This document shows positions 49,794 through 59,789 of a stretch of 64,000 nucleotides of DNA, in pieces. Both the position numbers and the translations under genes were made by a program. A model generated the notes under the pieces. The model did not search any database, had not been told where the DNA came from, and was given only the letters and a program-made list of their open reading frames with translations. Origin of the DNA: Flavobacterium panici (GTDB lineage: Bacteria > Bacteroidota > Bacteroidia > Flavobacteriales > Flavobacteriaceae); the NCBI RefSeq assembly GCF_903819335.1, contig NZ_CAIJDE010000027.1, positions 1 to 64,000 on the forward strand, given 5' to 3'. How positions within the stretch are numbered: the stretch's first letter is position 1; each line of letters begins with the position of its first letter.

Positions 49794-52346
49794 TTATTTT
49801 GCAGTTGCTGCGCTAATTTTTGCTTCAACTTCTTCTTCTGTTCCTTCGTAAACTTCTGTGGTTGTTTTACCGTTTTCAGTTTTGGTTACAGTTCCGGTAG
49901 TTTTACCATTGTCATTTCTTAGATCAACGCGAACAGATTTTTTCTCATATTTACTTGTATCGAAACAATCTGTTTTTTGATATTTTCCGGTTTTATCAAA
50001 ATGTGCTAAACATTTTGCTGTTTCTTCTTCAGTACAGCCTTTTTCTTTGCACATTTTAATACATTCTTCTTTTGTCATTCCTGATAAATCTCCGCATTTA
50101 GAAACTCCTCCGGCATGCATTTCGATTTTTGCACAACAAGAAGCTTTTCCTGCAATGTTTGATTCAGAATGTCCATCACCTAAAATTGGTGCAACAACTA
50201 ATCCAATTAAACAAGTTAATTTAATTAAGATGTTCATTGATGGTCCGGATGTATCTTTAAACGGATCTCCAACTGTATCTCCGGTTACGGCTGCTTTGTG
50301 TGCATCAGAACCTTTATAAGTCATTTCACCGTTGATCATAACTCCGGCTTCAAAAGATTTTTTAGCATTGTCCCAAGCACCTCCGGCATTGTTTTGGAAA
50401 ACTGCCCAAAGCACTCCAGAAACCGTAACTCCCGCCATATATCCTCCTAACATTTCAGCAATTAACTGATTGTTATCTGAGTAAACTAATTTTCCTAAAA
50501 GTACAATTGCAATTGGGAAACCAATCGTTAAAATTCCCGGAAGCATCATTTCGCGTAAAGCGGCTTTTGTAGAAATTTCAACACATTTTCCATATTCCGG
50601 TTTTCCGGTTCCTTCCATAATTCCAGGAATTTCCTTAAACTGACGGCGTACTTCATAAACCATATCCATCGCTGCTTTTCCAACAGAATTCATCGCTAAA
50701 GCAGAGAAAACCACCGGAATCATTCCGCCGACAAATAACATTGCTAAAACTGGCGCTTTGAAGATATTGATTCCGTCAATTCCTGTAAACGTTACGTATG
50801 CTGCAAATAAAGCTAATGAAGTTAAAGCTGCAGAAGCAATTGCAAAACCTTTTCCGGTTGCTGCAGTTGTGTTTCCAACAGAATCTAAAATGTCAGTTCT
50901 TGTACGAACTTCTTTTGGTAATTCGCTCATTTCGGCAATTCCTCCAGCGTTATCAGAAATTGGCCCGAAAGCATCAATTGCTAATTGCATCGCAGTTGTT
51001 GCCATCATGGCTGAAGCTGCTAAAGCAACTCCGTAAAATCCTGCCAAAGCATATGAAATCCAGATCGCACCGGCAAACAATAATACGGTTGGGAAAGTCG
51101 AAATCATTCCCGTTGCTAAACCAGCAATTACGTTTGTTCCCGCTCCTGTAGATGATTTTTGAACAATTGCCAAAACTGGTTTTGTTCCTAATCCTGTATA
51201 ATATTCTGTTACTGATGAAATAGCTCCGCCAACAACTAATCCAACTAATGTTGCATAGAAAACACGCAATGATGAAATGTCTTTTGATCCTTCTCCAAAG
51301 AAAGTCATCTGCATAGTTTCAGGAAGCATATATTGTACTAAAAAGAAACAAGCTACGGCCGTTAAAGCAATAGAAACCCAGTTTCCTATATTTAATGCTT
51401 TTTGAACTTGTGCTTCTTTCGCATTGTCATCTGAAATTTTTACTAATGTTGTTCCGATAATGGAGAATAAAATTCCGAAACCGGCAATTGCCATTGGAAG
51501 TAAAATTGGACCAATTCCGCCAAAAGCGTCATTGATACTTCCGCCCATATCTTTTATAACATAGTTTCCTAGTACCATTGCTGCAAGAACTGTTGCTACA
51601 TAAGATCCGAATAAATCGGCTCCCATACCGGCAACGTCACCCACATTATCTCCAACGTTATCTGCAATTGTTGCAGGGTTTCTTGGATCATCTTCCGGAA
51701 TTCCGGCTTCTACTTTACCTACTAAATCGGCACCAACGTCGGCCGCTTTTGTGTAGATTCCGCCACCCACTCTGGCAAATAATGCGATAGATTCTGCACC
51801 AAGAGAAAATCCTGCTAAAGTTTCTAAAACAACTGTCATTGTTTCGGTGTCTTTCCAAACTCCGTCAGAAAATAAATTAAAGAAAATTATAAAAAAAGCT
51901 GTTAAACCCAGAACTGCAAGACCTGCAACACCCAATCCCATTACGGTTCCGCCTCCAAAAGATACTTTTAGTGCCTGTGGTAAACTTGTACGTGCCGCCT
52001 GTGTTGTTCTAACGTTTGTTTTGGTTGCGATTTTCATACCTATATTACCTGCATAAGCTGAAAATAATGCGCCAAAAATAAATGCAATTACGATCAATAA
52101 ATGTGTTTTTACACCCGGAATAAAAGTAATTCCTGCCAAAGCTAAACTTGCAATAATAACAAAGATGGTTAATAGTTTATATTCGGCTTTTAAGAAGGCT
52201 AAGGCCCCTTCGTAGATGTAATCTGAAATCTCTTTCATTTTACCGTCTCCCGCGTCTTGTTTTAAAACCCAAGTCCTTTTTATTCCCATGAAAAGTAATC
52301 CTAAAACTGCCATGACAATTGGCAGGTAAATCATAAATGCATTCAT
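49794..52346 (-). CDS. hppA: Membrane-bound ion-pumping pyrophosphatase with Cys-rich C-terminal tail
   Basis: This 850-residue integral membrane protein couples pyrophosphate hydrolysis to Na+ or H+ transport. The catalytic motifs DVGADLVGKVEAG, DNVGDNVGD and GDTVGDPFKD are intact. The K+ site reads GNTTAATGKG, with Ala where K+-independent enzymes have Lys, so the enzyme is probably K+-dependent. After the last membrane helix (ILIKLTCLIGLVVAPIL) about 115 extra soluble residues follow, with eight Cys (SCCAK; EECIKMCKEKGC; KCLAH; DCFDT) and a charged end. A soluble pyrophosphatase gene lies upstream. Confidence 0.93.
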   Translation of the reverse strand: MNAFMIYLPIVMAVLGLLFMGIKRTWVLKQDAGDGKMKEISDYIYEGALAFLKAEYKLLTIFVIIASLALAGITFIPGVKTHLLIVIAFIFGALFSAYAGNIGMKIATKTNVRTTQAARTSLPQALKVSFGGGTVMGLGVAGLAVLGLTAFFIIFFNLFSDGVWKDTETMTVVLETLAGFSLGAESIALFARVGGGIYTKAADVGADLVGKVEAGIPEDDPRNPATIADNVGDNVGDVAGMGADLFGSYVATVLAAMVLGNYVIKDMGGSINDAFGGIGPILLPMAIAGFGILFSIIGTTLVKISDDNAKEAQVQKALNIGNWVSIALTAVACFFLVQYMLPETMQMTFFGEGSKDISSLRVFYATLVGLVVGGAISSVTEYYTGLGTKPVLAIVQKSSTGAGTNVIAGLATGMISTFPTVLLFAGAIWISYALAGFYGVALAASAMMATTAMQLAIDAFGPISDNAGGIAEMSELPKEVRTRTDILDSVGNTTAATGKGFAIASAALTSLALFAAYVTFTGIDGINIFKAPVLAMLFVGGMIPVVFSALAMNSVGKAAMDMVYEVRRQFKEIPGIMEGTGKPEYGKCVEISTKAALREMMLPGILTIGFPIAIVLLGKLVYSDNNQLIAEMLGGYMAGVTVSGVLWAVFQNNAGGAWDNAKKSFEAGVMINGEMTYKGSDAHKAAVTGDTVGDPFKDTSGPSMNILIKLTCLIGLVVAPILGDGHSESNIAGKASCCAKIEMHAGGVSKCGDLSGMTKEECIKMCKEKGCTEEETAKCLAHFDKTGKYQKTDCFDTSKYEKKSVRVDLRNDNGKTTGTVTKTENGKTTTEVYEGTEEEVEAKISAATAK

Positions 52347-52401
52347 AATATATTAATGGTTTTGGTTAATAGTCAACAATCTAACTGAAACGAATTTAAA
52401 C

Positions 52402-52440
52402 AAAAAAGCAATACTCCTGACGGCAGTATTGCTTTTTTTA
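52402..52440 (-). terminator. Terminator between ppa and hppA
   Basis: AAAAAAGCAATACT and AGTATTGCTTTTTT form a 14-bp stem around CCTGACGGC, with U on the minus strand. It lies after the ppa stop, so ppa and hppA are probably separate transcripts. Confidence 0.85.
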
Positions 52441-52459
52441 TAATAAAATAGGGTATAAA

Positions 52460-52990
52460 TTATTTAATACTAAATAATCCCTCTGGTTTGTTTTCAATAT
52501 CGTTAAAACGCTTTGTACATTCAGCAATAATTGCAAATGCTTCGTTTACGTCTCCCCATCCTTCTACATCTACTTGTTTGTTTTCAAGATCTTTGTAAAC
52601 CTGGAAGAAATGCTCGATTTCTTTTAATAAGTGTCCATTAATATCTGAAAGGTCATTTAATGAATTCCAGATTGGATCTGAAACTGGTACACAAATAATT
52701 TTTTCGTCTGGTCCTTTATCATCTGCCATGTGGAAAACACCAATTGGTTTTACTTCCATAACACATCCGGGAAAAGTTGGTTCGTTTACTAAAACCAATA
52801 CATCAAGAGGGTCACCGTCAAGTGCTAAAGTTTCAGGAATAAATCCGTAATCTGCAGGGTACATCATTGAAGAGAATAACATTCTGTCGAAACGCATTCT
52901 TTTGATTTCAAAATCGTACTCATATTTATTTCTGCTTCCTCTTGGTATTTCGATTAATACATCGAAAGTTGTTAGTTTGTCTGCGGTCAT
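52460..52990 (-). CDS. ppa: Soluble inorganic pyrophosphatase (family I)
   Basis: This 176-residue cytosolic enzyme hydrolyses pyrophosphate. Signature residues are visible in EIPRGSRNKYEYD, the acidic metal site DGDPLDVLVLV and KIICVPVSDP. Length is normal. With hppA next to it, pyrophosphate can be consumed either as heat or as an ion gradient. Confidence 0.95.
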   Translation of the reverse strand: MTADKLTTFDVLIEIPRGSRNKYEYDFEIKRMRFDRMLFSSMMYPADYGFIPETLALDGDPLDVLVLVNEPTFPGCVMEVKPIGVFHMADDKGPDEKIICVPVSDPIWNSLNDLSDINGHLLKEIEHFFQVYKDLENKQVDVEGWGDVNEAFAIIAECTKRFNDIENKPEGLFSIK

Positions 52991-53122
52991 TTTCGTTTTT
53001 TATTATATCTATAATTTCGACTGCAAAAGTAACTAAACAATCCTTTTTTACAATGAAAAAAGTATATTAATCTCTGTATTTATACATTAATTAATATACT
53101 TTTCTTTTTATATAACAGACAG

Positions 53123-53722
53123 TTAATATATAATTTTCCTATTTCGCTTACTTAGGTAATAATGCCATAGCAAATATGTGGCATATGATCGGTACGGACT
53201 CCATTGTTCTGCATGGATTTCCATCTCTTGTTTGTCGTGAATATCAAGCAATTCTTTGATTGTATTTATGACTGCAATATCGCCCAGCGGAATTAAATCC
53301 GGTTCCTGAAGACAGAACATTAAATAGATGTCAATTGTCCAGTTTCCGATACCTTTTAATTTGATCAATTCTTCGCGAACTTGTTTTGCCGATTTTGAGG
53401 CCAGACTTTCTACATCGAGTTCTTTGTTTAAAATGGCTTCGGACAAGATCTTGATGTATTTTGTTTTTTGACGGCTTACGCCAAGACTTCTATATTCTTC
53501 ATCTGGCAAAATCGCCATTGTTTCAGGATTACAGGTTGTATAGGATTTTATTTTTAAGAATGTGGCTTTCGCCGAATCTACAGAAACCTGCTGCTCAAGA
53601 ATTAATAACACCAAAGTTTCAAAACCCTGCGGACGCTTTGGTATTGGCGGAAGCCCATATTTTTCGATTATTTCCCGAAATACTGGGTTTTTATTGGTTA
53701 GAAAATCGATAGCTTCTTGCAT
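53123..53722 (-). CDS. DNA-3-methyladenine glycosylase-like HhH-GPD protein
   Basis: This 199-residue base-excision enzyme is of the AlkA/HhH-GPD type. The helix-hairpin-helix is LIKLKGIGNWTIDIYLMF, followed by the catalytic Asp in LIPLGDIAVINTI. The N-terminal LVLLILEQQVSVDSAKATF also matches the family. It should release alkylated bases. It overlaps nothing; the gap to the upstream acyltransferase gene is 12 bp, so they may be co-transcribed. Confidence 0.85.
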   Translation of the reverse strand: MQEAIDFLTNKNPVFREIIEKYGLPPIPKRPQGFETLVLLILEQQVSVDSAKATFLKIKSYTTCNPETMAILPDEEYRSLGVSRQKTKYIKILSEAILNKELDVESLASKSAKQVREELIKLKGIGNWTIDIYLMFCLQEPDLIPLGDIAVINTIKELLDIHDKQEMEIHAEQWSPYRSYATYLLWHYYLSKRNRKIIY

Positions 53723-53734
53723 GATGGAAACTTT

Positions 53735-54787
53735 TTATCCTGATATATATTTACCATAAGGTAATTTATTAATAGTATATATAATCACAGTAGAAATCAA
53801 CAGACAAATTAAAGTTACTAAGGGAATTGCAAATACAGGATTTATAAAATCATAATCTATTTTAACTGCCCACATCAATCGTAAAATCAAAACATGGACC
53901 AAATAAATTCCATAACTATATTTACTGATAAAATTAGTAATTTGTATTACTACAGAATTAGTGATTTCCAGATTCTTAAAAAAAAGAAAAAGACCAACTG
54001 AAACCATCAAAATATTTAAAGAATTATAATTATAAAAATACTCTTCAAAACTATTGCTGTCGCGGGATAAAAAATAAGTCCCAAATATTGTAATACTTAC
54101 TCCAATTAACACCAAAAATACTGCAGTCCCAATAATTGTTCTTTTAGGAAACGAGAAAGATTTAATTGACAAATAATATCCTAAAACCAAATACCCTATA
54201 AACCCCGAAAAATAGGTTAAATCAACATTAATTCGGAATATACATAAAGCTGGCTGATTAATAAACAGAGTGAATATCCATATCAATATAAAATATAAAA
54301 TCTCTTTTTCTGTAGCATTTTGAATCCATTTACTTATGATTGGCACAAATAAATATATTCCAATAATCATATAAATATACCAGAGATGATAGGAACTGCC
54401 ATTTAGTAACAGATGGAATACCCATTCAATAATTTCCCCAATAGACATTTCATGACCTCCAGAAATATTATCGTTTAATGCAAACATTGCATAAACAAAA
54501 CTCCAAAATAAGAAAGGTAAAACTATTCGTGAAAATCTTTTTTTAAGGAATTCGCTTAATTCGTATGTTCTGCTTAACATTAATACTCCTGTTAACATCA
54601 CAAATACAGGCACACAAAACCGCACAAAACTATCATAAACATTCCCTGTCCACCAAACAAAATTTGAGATATAACCATATTGATATAAAATCTCCGCTGT
54701 TACATGTACTAGAATTACACTAATCGTTGCGGCAACTCTTAGATTAGTTGCCCAGCTCATTTTATTACCCACTTGGTTTTCACTCAT
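53735..54787 (-). CDS. Membrane acyltransferase (acyltransferase_3 family)
   Basis: This 350-residue inner-membrane protein has about ten hydrophobic segments, starting after MSENQVGNKMSWATNLRVAA. The catalytic-type His is in ISVILVHVTAEI, and an arginine follows in FVRFCVPVFVMLTG. Members O-acylate surface sugars or peptidoglycan. The acceptor is unknown. The 12-bp gap to the glycosylase gene suggests transcriptional coupling without functional meaning. Confidence 0.82.
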   Translation of the reverse strand: MSENQVGNKMSWATNLRVAATISVILVHVTAEILYQYGYISNFVWWTGNVYDSFVRFCVPVFVMLTGVLMLSRTYELSEFLKKRFSRIVLPFLFWSFVYAMFALNDNISGGHEMSIGEIIEWVFHLLLNGSSYHLWYIYMIIGIYLFVPIISKWIQNATEKEILYFILIWIFTLFINQPALCIFRINVDLTYFSGFIGYLVLGYYLSIKSFSFPKRTIIGTAVFLVLIGVSITIFGTYFLSRDSNSFEEYFYNYNSLNILMVSVGLFLFFKNLEITNSVVIQITNFISKYSYGIYLVHVLILRLMWAVKIDYDFINPVFAIPLVTLICLLISTVIIYTINKLPYGKYISG

Positions 54788-54838
54788 AAAATATTATTTG
54801 TTAATTATAATTATGAAAGCGAAGAATCTAAATGATGG

Positions 54839-57340
54839 TTAGAAATAAAATCCGAAAGATCCTTTTATAGCAAATTTATGGGCATCAGGCATATCTAAAT
54901 AATTTCCTCTCCATGAAAAATCAAGACGGAAAACTTTGAAGATATTTCCTATTCCTGCATTATATTCCCAATATACATTTTCTGGTGCATTATAAGGAAG
55001 TCCAGAAGCATTTATTTCACGATTTGCTTTAGAAATTGTTCCATGAACTGCTCTTACTCCTATAAATTCTCTCCAGTTCAGTTTTCGCATAAATGGAACT
55101 CTAGCGAATAATCTTCCTCCAAAATCATGATTCCATTGTAATGTTGTATACTGATCGGTAACGAATTCATAGAAATTCAAGTTACTAAACGTATTTTCAA
55201 TGGTAAAATAAGTCTGGTTACCCGGAATTACGCTCATTAATCCTAAAGGAATTGTTCCGAATGTTTTTCCTGTTTCTATAATAATGTTAGATCTTCCTAA
55301 AGGTCCAATAATAATTGGCTGTTTATAGAATACCTGTATTTTTTCGTAGGCAAAATCACTGTCAAAAACTCCTTTTAAACCATAACTAAAGTTAACAAAG
55401 AAATGACTAAACGGACTGTCTACTAAATCTCTTTCTACTCCGTAACCAATAGTTTTACGGTTTGGCATATATTCAAACTGAATATTGGCTTCTGATTGTT
55501 TTACATCACTTTTTACAACTCCCATAGGGTCTGCTGCGGTTGGTAATGTCGTATAATAATCTAAACTAAATGTTTTTGATGCCGATTCTAATGTTCGATA
55601 AGAAAACCCTGCCTGAACAACAAAATTCTTTTTCGGTTCCATTTCTACCGAAATGTTACTCAAATTAATGTTGGTCAATTTTCCGTTGCTTCCGGTTGTA
55701 AACAAAGCAGAAGAGGCAAAACTTCGACCTAGAATATCATTTGTTGTGGTTAAACTGGCTCCAATTTGTTCGATATCACGCCTGTTTCCTCCAGAAATAA
55801 TAACACGTTTTTTCTTGTCGACCATCCATTTTCCAGAAACTCCGTATTTGAATTTACTGTCATCAAATCCGTAAGCTGTATAAGCTTGTATACGCCAAGG
55901 ATCGTTCGGTCCGAAATAAGTTCTACCTCCTACTCTTAGCCTCAAACCTTCGACTTCATTATATCCAAATGTAGAGAAAATAGGCCCGTAATCGAAGTTT
56001 TTAAATTCGACGTAACCACTTCCCAAAATGGAGACGAGATTATACAATTGCTTAAATCGCTTGACCGTTTGCAAAGTATCAAGCATTTTATAAATCCCTG
56101 CTTCGTCTTTATTTAATTTCTCAAAACGATTTTCTTCCCAAAATTCCGGCGGTCGGTCGTAGACCGCATTGTCAATGAAATTGACTTCTTCTTTATAGAA
56201 TTTTTCCGGTTTTTGAATATTGAATTTATGGTTTCGAAATAAAGTTGTTCGTTTTCCATAAACTCCCTTTGATTTTTCTTTTTTATTCAAAGCAAAATCA
56301 GACATCATATAATCGCGGGTCAATAGAAAAACAGAATCGTTATCTACTTCGAATTCCTGTTCGATATAAATATCTTTTACCCAGTTAATATTGGCACTTT
56401 TAGTAACGCCCATATTAATTTTCTTGATCGCAAAAGTGGTATCGTTTACCCAAAAATCTCCTTTAAAAGTCAATTCGTTTTTACGCCTCGGATAAAAAAC
56501 AATATTAAAACACCATTTTTTATCAATAAAAGCACTGTCTTTCAATACATAATTGTAAACATCAATTCCGGTTCTTGAAAGCGGACTTGTAAAACTTTTG
56601 TCAAAAAATTTAAGGTGATTATCGTAAATATTATAATCTGAATAAAGGTCTTTTACGAAAGCTAAAATCTGCTGGTTTCCGTTGAAACCAGACATTTTAT
56701 TTCCTGTAATATTCTCTTTTACTTTCTTTAATTTATTATCTCCGTAAACGTCATAAACAGATTCGTTGATAAAAATAGGTAGATACGTTTTTCCGGTAAC
56801 ATCTGAAGTATCAACGTGATTAAACACAAACTCCATTCCTTTAAAGAGTTTGTTTTTCATGAAAGCACTATCAATCGTGTTCATATCGAACTCGACTTTT
56901 TCGTACTTCTGCATTTGATATTGATTGAATTGGTAAAGTCCGTTTTTACGTTTTCTTTCCCATATTTTTCTCAAAATATCAAGTGCCGGATTGTTCTTTT
57001 TTGATGTTTTTCCGGTATAAATTACCACTTCATTTAATGCCTGAGGTTCGCTCAAAACAATTTTAAAATCGTAATTGACTGCTTTTTCTAAAGGAACTTC
57101 CCTATCTGAAAATCCGGCAGAACTAACCAATAAAGCGGTATAAGTATTTGGAGATTCGAGATAAAAACGGCCATCTTCGTTAGAAACGATTCCGGTGTTT
57201 GAACCTTTAAAAACAACATTTGCAAAAGGTATCGGCTGATTAGACTTGTCCAAAACAATTCCACTCACTTTCGTTTGTGCAGTAGCAATAGCCGCAAATG
57301 CGAATACAAAAAATAGGCTGAGTAAAATTATTCTTTTCAT
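54839..57340 (-). CDS. DUF5686 outer-membrane protein with CarboxypepD_reg-like domain
   Basis: This is an 833-residue exported protein from the ATG at 57340 (MKRIILLSLFFVFAFAAI signal peptide). The longer ORF starting at 57367 overlaps the terminator of the upstream gene and is less likely. A CarboxypepD domain (GIVLDKSNQPIPFANVVFKG) is followed by the DUF5686 region (KIWERKRKNGLYQFNQYQMQ near 130) and a barrel-like C-terminus ending FAIKGSFGFYF. The function is unknown; such proteins are probably outer-membrane structural or transport components. Confidence 0.85.
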   Translation of the reverse strand: MKRIILLSLFFVFAFAAIATAQTKVSGIVLDKSNQPIPFANVVFKGSNTGIVSNEDGRFYLESPNTYTALLVSSAGFSDREVPLEKAVNYDFKIVLSEPQALNEVVIYTGKTSKKNNPALDILRKIWERKRKNGLYQFNQYQMQKYEKVEFDMNTIDSAFMKNKLFKGMEFVFNHVDTSDVTGKTYLPIFINESVYDVYGDNKLKKVKENITGNKMSGFNGNQQILAFVKDLYSDYNIYDNHLKFFDKSFTSPLSRTGIDVYNYVLKDSAFIDKKWCFNIVFYPRRKNELTFKGDFWVNDTTFAIKKINMGVTKSANINWVKDIYIEQEFEVDNDSVFLLTRDYMMSDFALNKKEKSKGVYGKRTTLFRNHKFNIQKPEKFYKEEVNFIDNAVYDRPPEFWEENRFEKLNKDEAGIYKMLDTLQTVKRFKQLYNLVSILGSGYVEFKNFDYGPIFSTFGYNEVEGLRLRVGGRTYFGPNDPWRIQAYTAYGFDDSKFKYGVSGKWMVDKKKRVIISGGNRRDIEQIGASLTTTNDILGRSFASSALFTTGSNGKLTNINLSNISVEMEPKKNFVVQAGFSYRTLESASKTFSLDYYTTLPTAADPMGVVKSDVKQSEANIQFEYMPNRKTIGYGVERDLVDSPFSHFFVNFSYGLKGVFDSDFAYEKIQVFYKQPIIIGPLGRSNIIIETGKTFGTIPLGLMSVIPGNQTYFTIENTFSNLNFYEFVTDQYTTLQWNHDFGGRLFARVPFMRKLNWREFIGVRAVHGTISKANREINASGLPYNAPENVYWEYNAGIGNIFKVFRLDFSWRGNYLDMPDAHKFAIKGSFGFYF

Positions 57341-57350
57341 TGTCTGGGCA

Positions 57351-57389
57351 AAAAAAAACTTCATCAATTAACATGAATGATGAAGTTTT
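57351..57389 (-). terminator. Terminator of the PDH E1-beta gene
   Basis: AAAACTTCATCA (57355-57366) and TGATGAAGTTTT (57378-57389) form a 12-bp stem; eight U follow on the minus strand. It lies 20 bases after the stop of the E1-beta gene. Confidence 0.8.
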
Positions 57390-57409
57390 ATGAGTATTCT
57401 AAATGTGTA

Positions 57410-58387
57410 CTATTTGTATAACACTTTTTTAACTGCTTTTACTACATCACCTGCATTTGGCAACCAGTCTTTTAATAATACTGGAGAGTAAGGCGCAGGA
57501 GTATCTGCAGTTGTAATACGTTGAATTGGCGCATCAAGGAAATCAAAAGCTTGCTCCTGAACGATATAAGTGATCTCAGAAGAAATACTTGCAAATGGCC
57601 AGGCTTCTTCAAGAATTACTAAACGGTTTGTTTTTTTAACAGATTTAAGAATAGCATCTTTATCCATAGGACGAACTGTTCTTAAGTCGATAATCTCACA
57701 AGAAATTCCTTCTTTAGCTAATTCATCAGCAGCGATAAAAGCTTCTTTGATGATTTTTCCAAAAGAAACGATCGTTACATCTTTTCCTTCACGTTTAACA
57801 TCAGCAACTCCTAATGGAATTGTGTATTCTCCGTCTGGCACTTCTCCTTTATCGCCATACATTTGCTCAGATTCCATAAAAATTACAGGATCATTATCAC
57901 GAATTGCAGATTTTAAAAGTCCTTTTGCATCATAAGGAGTTGAAGGCACAACAACTTTAAGACCCGGAGTGTTTGCAAACCAGTTCTCTAAAGCTTGTGA
58001 GTGAGTTGCTCCTAATTGCCCTGCCGAAGCAGTTGGTCCGCGGAAAACGATTGGCACATTAAATTGTCCACCAGTCATTTGACGCATTTTAGCAGCATTA
58101 TTTATAATTTGATCAATACCAACTAAACAGAAGTTGAAAGTCATATATTCTACAATCGGTCTGTTACCATTCATTGCAGAACCTACTGCAATTCCTGTAA
58201 AACCAAGCTCAGCAATAGGAGTATCAATTACTCTTTTTTCACCAAACTCAGCAAGCATTCCTTTTGAAGCTTTGTATGCTCCGTTGTATTCTGCAACTTC
58301 TTCGCCCATTAAATATATGGATTCATCGTGACGCATTTCTTCGCTCATCGCTTCACAAATGGCCTCTCTAAATTGTATTGTTCTCAT
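57410..58387 (-). CDS. Pyruvate dehydrogenase E1 component, beta subunit
   Basis: This 325-residue transketolase-like subunit forms, with an E1-alpha not in this window, the thiamine-diphosphate decarboxylase of the pyruvate (or branched-chain 2-oxoacid) dehydrogenase complex. It has MRTIQFREAICEAM, DTPIAELGFTGIAVG (the TPP-activating Glu region) and RITTADTPAPYSPVL at the C-terminus. PDH and branched-chain types cannot be fully separated by eye; PDH is likelier. A possible -7 box TATTTTTG lies at 58427-58420 on the minus strand. Confidence 0.88.
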   Translation of the reverse strand: MRTIQFREAICEAMSEEMRHDESIYLMGEEVAEYNGAYKASKGMLAEFGEKRVIDTPIAELGFTGIAVGSAMNGNRPIVEYMTFNFCLVGIDQIINNAAKMRQMTGGQFNVPIVFRGPTASAGQLGATHSQALENWFANTPGLKVVVPSTPYDAKGLLKSAIRDNDPVIFMESEQMYGDKGEVPDGEYTIPLGVADVKREGKDVTIVSFGKIIKEAFIAADELAKEGISCEIIDLRTVRPMDKDAILKSVKKTNRLVILEEAWPFASISSEITYIVQEQAFDFLDAPIQRITTADTPAPYSPVLLKDWLPNAGDVVKAVKKVLYK

Positions 58388-58890
58388 ATTTTATATTGTA
58401 TGTTGAATTTTCTGAAGAGCAAAAATAAATATTTTAAATAACTTAAAAGCATAAATTGAATTTAAAATCGCATGAAGTTCTTTCTCTCTTTAGCTTTTAA
58501 CTTTTTAAAGATTATTGTGATATTAACGAAATCGATATAATAGACGTGTAGCTCACACTTAATCTGCCAAATCCATTTTTTTGACAAACTTTAATCTATT
58601 TGTTTAATTCCTGTTTCTCCGAAATTCTTTCATAAGAACGGTGAAATTCAAAAATTAGTATTTATCGACCTAAACTTTAACCATTGTTTAATCTTCAAAA
58701 ATTGCAAAATTCCTAACAATCAGGTAAAATGAATGCTTTTTCATTTTAAGATTCCGATGAAAACCACTTCAAAACACATAATCTTCGAAATCGTAATAGT
58801 TTTAAAAAATATTATGCATGCATAGTATAATTATTCCAAATTAAATTCTAAATTTGTAAAAGCATATTACAAATTCAAAATATATACTTT
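58388..58890. other. 503-bp divergent intergenic region; promoters only
   Basis: No ORF, RNA gene or strong hairpin is seen. The left side has TATTTTTG (minus strand, near 58420) as a possible -7 box for the E1-beta gene. The right side has TAAATTTG (58849-58856), a good -7 box for etfB but without a clear -33. The middle is AT-rich. Confidence 0.45.
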
Positions 58891-59637
58891 ATGAAAATAT
58901 TAGTTTGCATCAGCCATGTGCCTGATACTACTTCAAAAATTAACTTCTCCAATGGTGATTCAGAATTTGATACCAATGGTGTACAATATGTAATTAATCC
59001 TAATGATGAGTTTGGACTTACACGCGCGATCTGGTTTCAAGAGCAGCAAGGTGCAAATGTAACAGTTGTAAACGTTGGAGGTCCTGATACTGAACCTACA
59101 TTGCGTAAAGCATTGGCAATTGGTGCAAACGAAGCAATTCGTGTAAACGCAAACCCAACTGACGGATTTTTTGTTGCAAAACAATTAGCTGAAGTAATTA
59201 AAAATGGCGGATACGATCTTGTAATTGCAGGAAAAGAATCTCTTGATTATAATGGTGGAATGGTTCCTGGAATGATTGCAGGAATTTTAGGTTCTAACTT
59301 CTTAAATTCTTGTACCTCTTTAACTGTTGATGGAAACAATGTAAAAGCTGTTCGTGAAATCGACGGTGGAAAAGAAACTGTAAGCACTACGCTTCCTTTA
59401 ATTATTGGTGGTCAAAAAGGTCTTGTTGAAGAAAAAGATTTACGTATCCCAAACATGAGAGGAATCATGACAGCAAGAACTAAAGCTTTAACTATTCTTG
59501 AGCCAGTTGATGCTCCTGTAAATACAAAAGCGGTGAAATTTGAAAAACCAGCTCCAAAATCAGCAGTGAAATTAGTTTCTGCAGATAATTTAGATGAGTT
59601 AGTTAATTTATTACACAACGAGGCTAAGGTGATTTAA
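58891..59637 (+). CDS. etfB: Electron transfer flavoprotein, beta subunit
   Basis: This 248-residue subunit holds the AMP of the ETF heterodimer, which passes electrons from acyl-CoA dehydrogenases to the respiratory chain. It has MKILVCISHVPDTTSKI, DGFFVAKQLAE and the family loop VREIDGGKETVSTTLP. The alpha subunit gene follows 152 bp later. Expression may start at the TAAATTTG box just upstream. Confidence 0.95.
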   Translation: MKILVCISHVPDTTSKINFSNGDSEFDTNGVQYVINPNDEFGLTRAIWFQEQQGANVTVVNVGGPDTEPTLRKALAIGANEAIRVNANPTDGFFVAKQLAEVIKNGGYDLVIAGKESLDYNGGMVPGMIAGILGSNFLNSCTSLTVDGNNVKAVREIDGGKETVSTTLPLIIGGQKGLVEEKDLRIPNMRGIMTARTKALTILEPVDAPVNTKAVKFEKPAPKSAVKLVSADNLDELVNLLHNEAKVI

Positions 59638-59639
59638 GA

Positions 59640-59786
59640 TTGTAGAGTTTAGATTTTAGATTGCTGATTGAACACAGCTCTAACATCTTTCCCTCATTCA
59701 AATCCAAAATCATTAATCTGAAATAAGAATCATTTTTAGATTTCAATTTTCAAAAATCTGAAATCTAAAATCTAAAATCTAAAATT
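59640..59786. repeat. AATCTAAAATCT repeats between etfB and etfA
   Basis: The gap contains GTTTAGATTTTAGATTGCTG and the inverse AAATCTAAAATCTAAAATC. It is the same family seen at about 26302-26335, 27068-27095 and 28884-28905. It could form a hairpin in the etf transcript. No ORF is present. Confidence 0.65.
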
Positions 59787-59789
59787 ATT

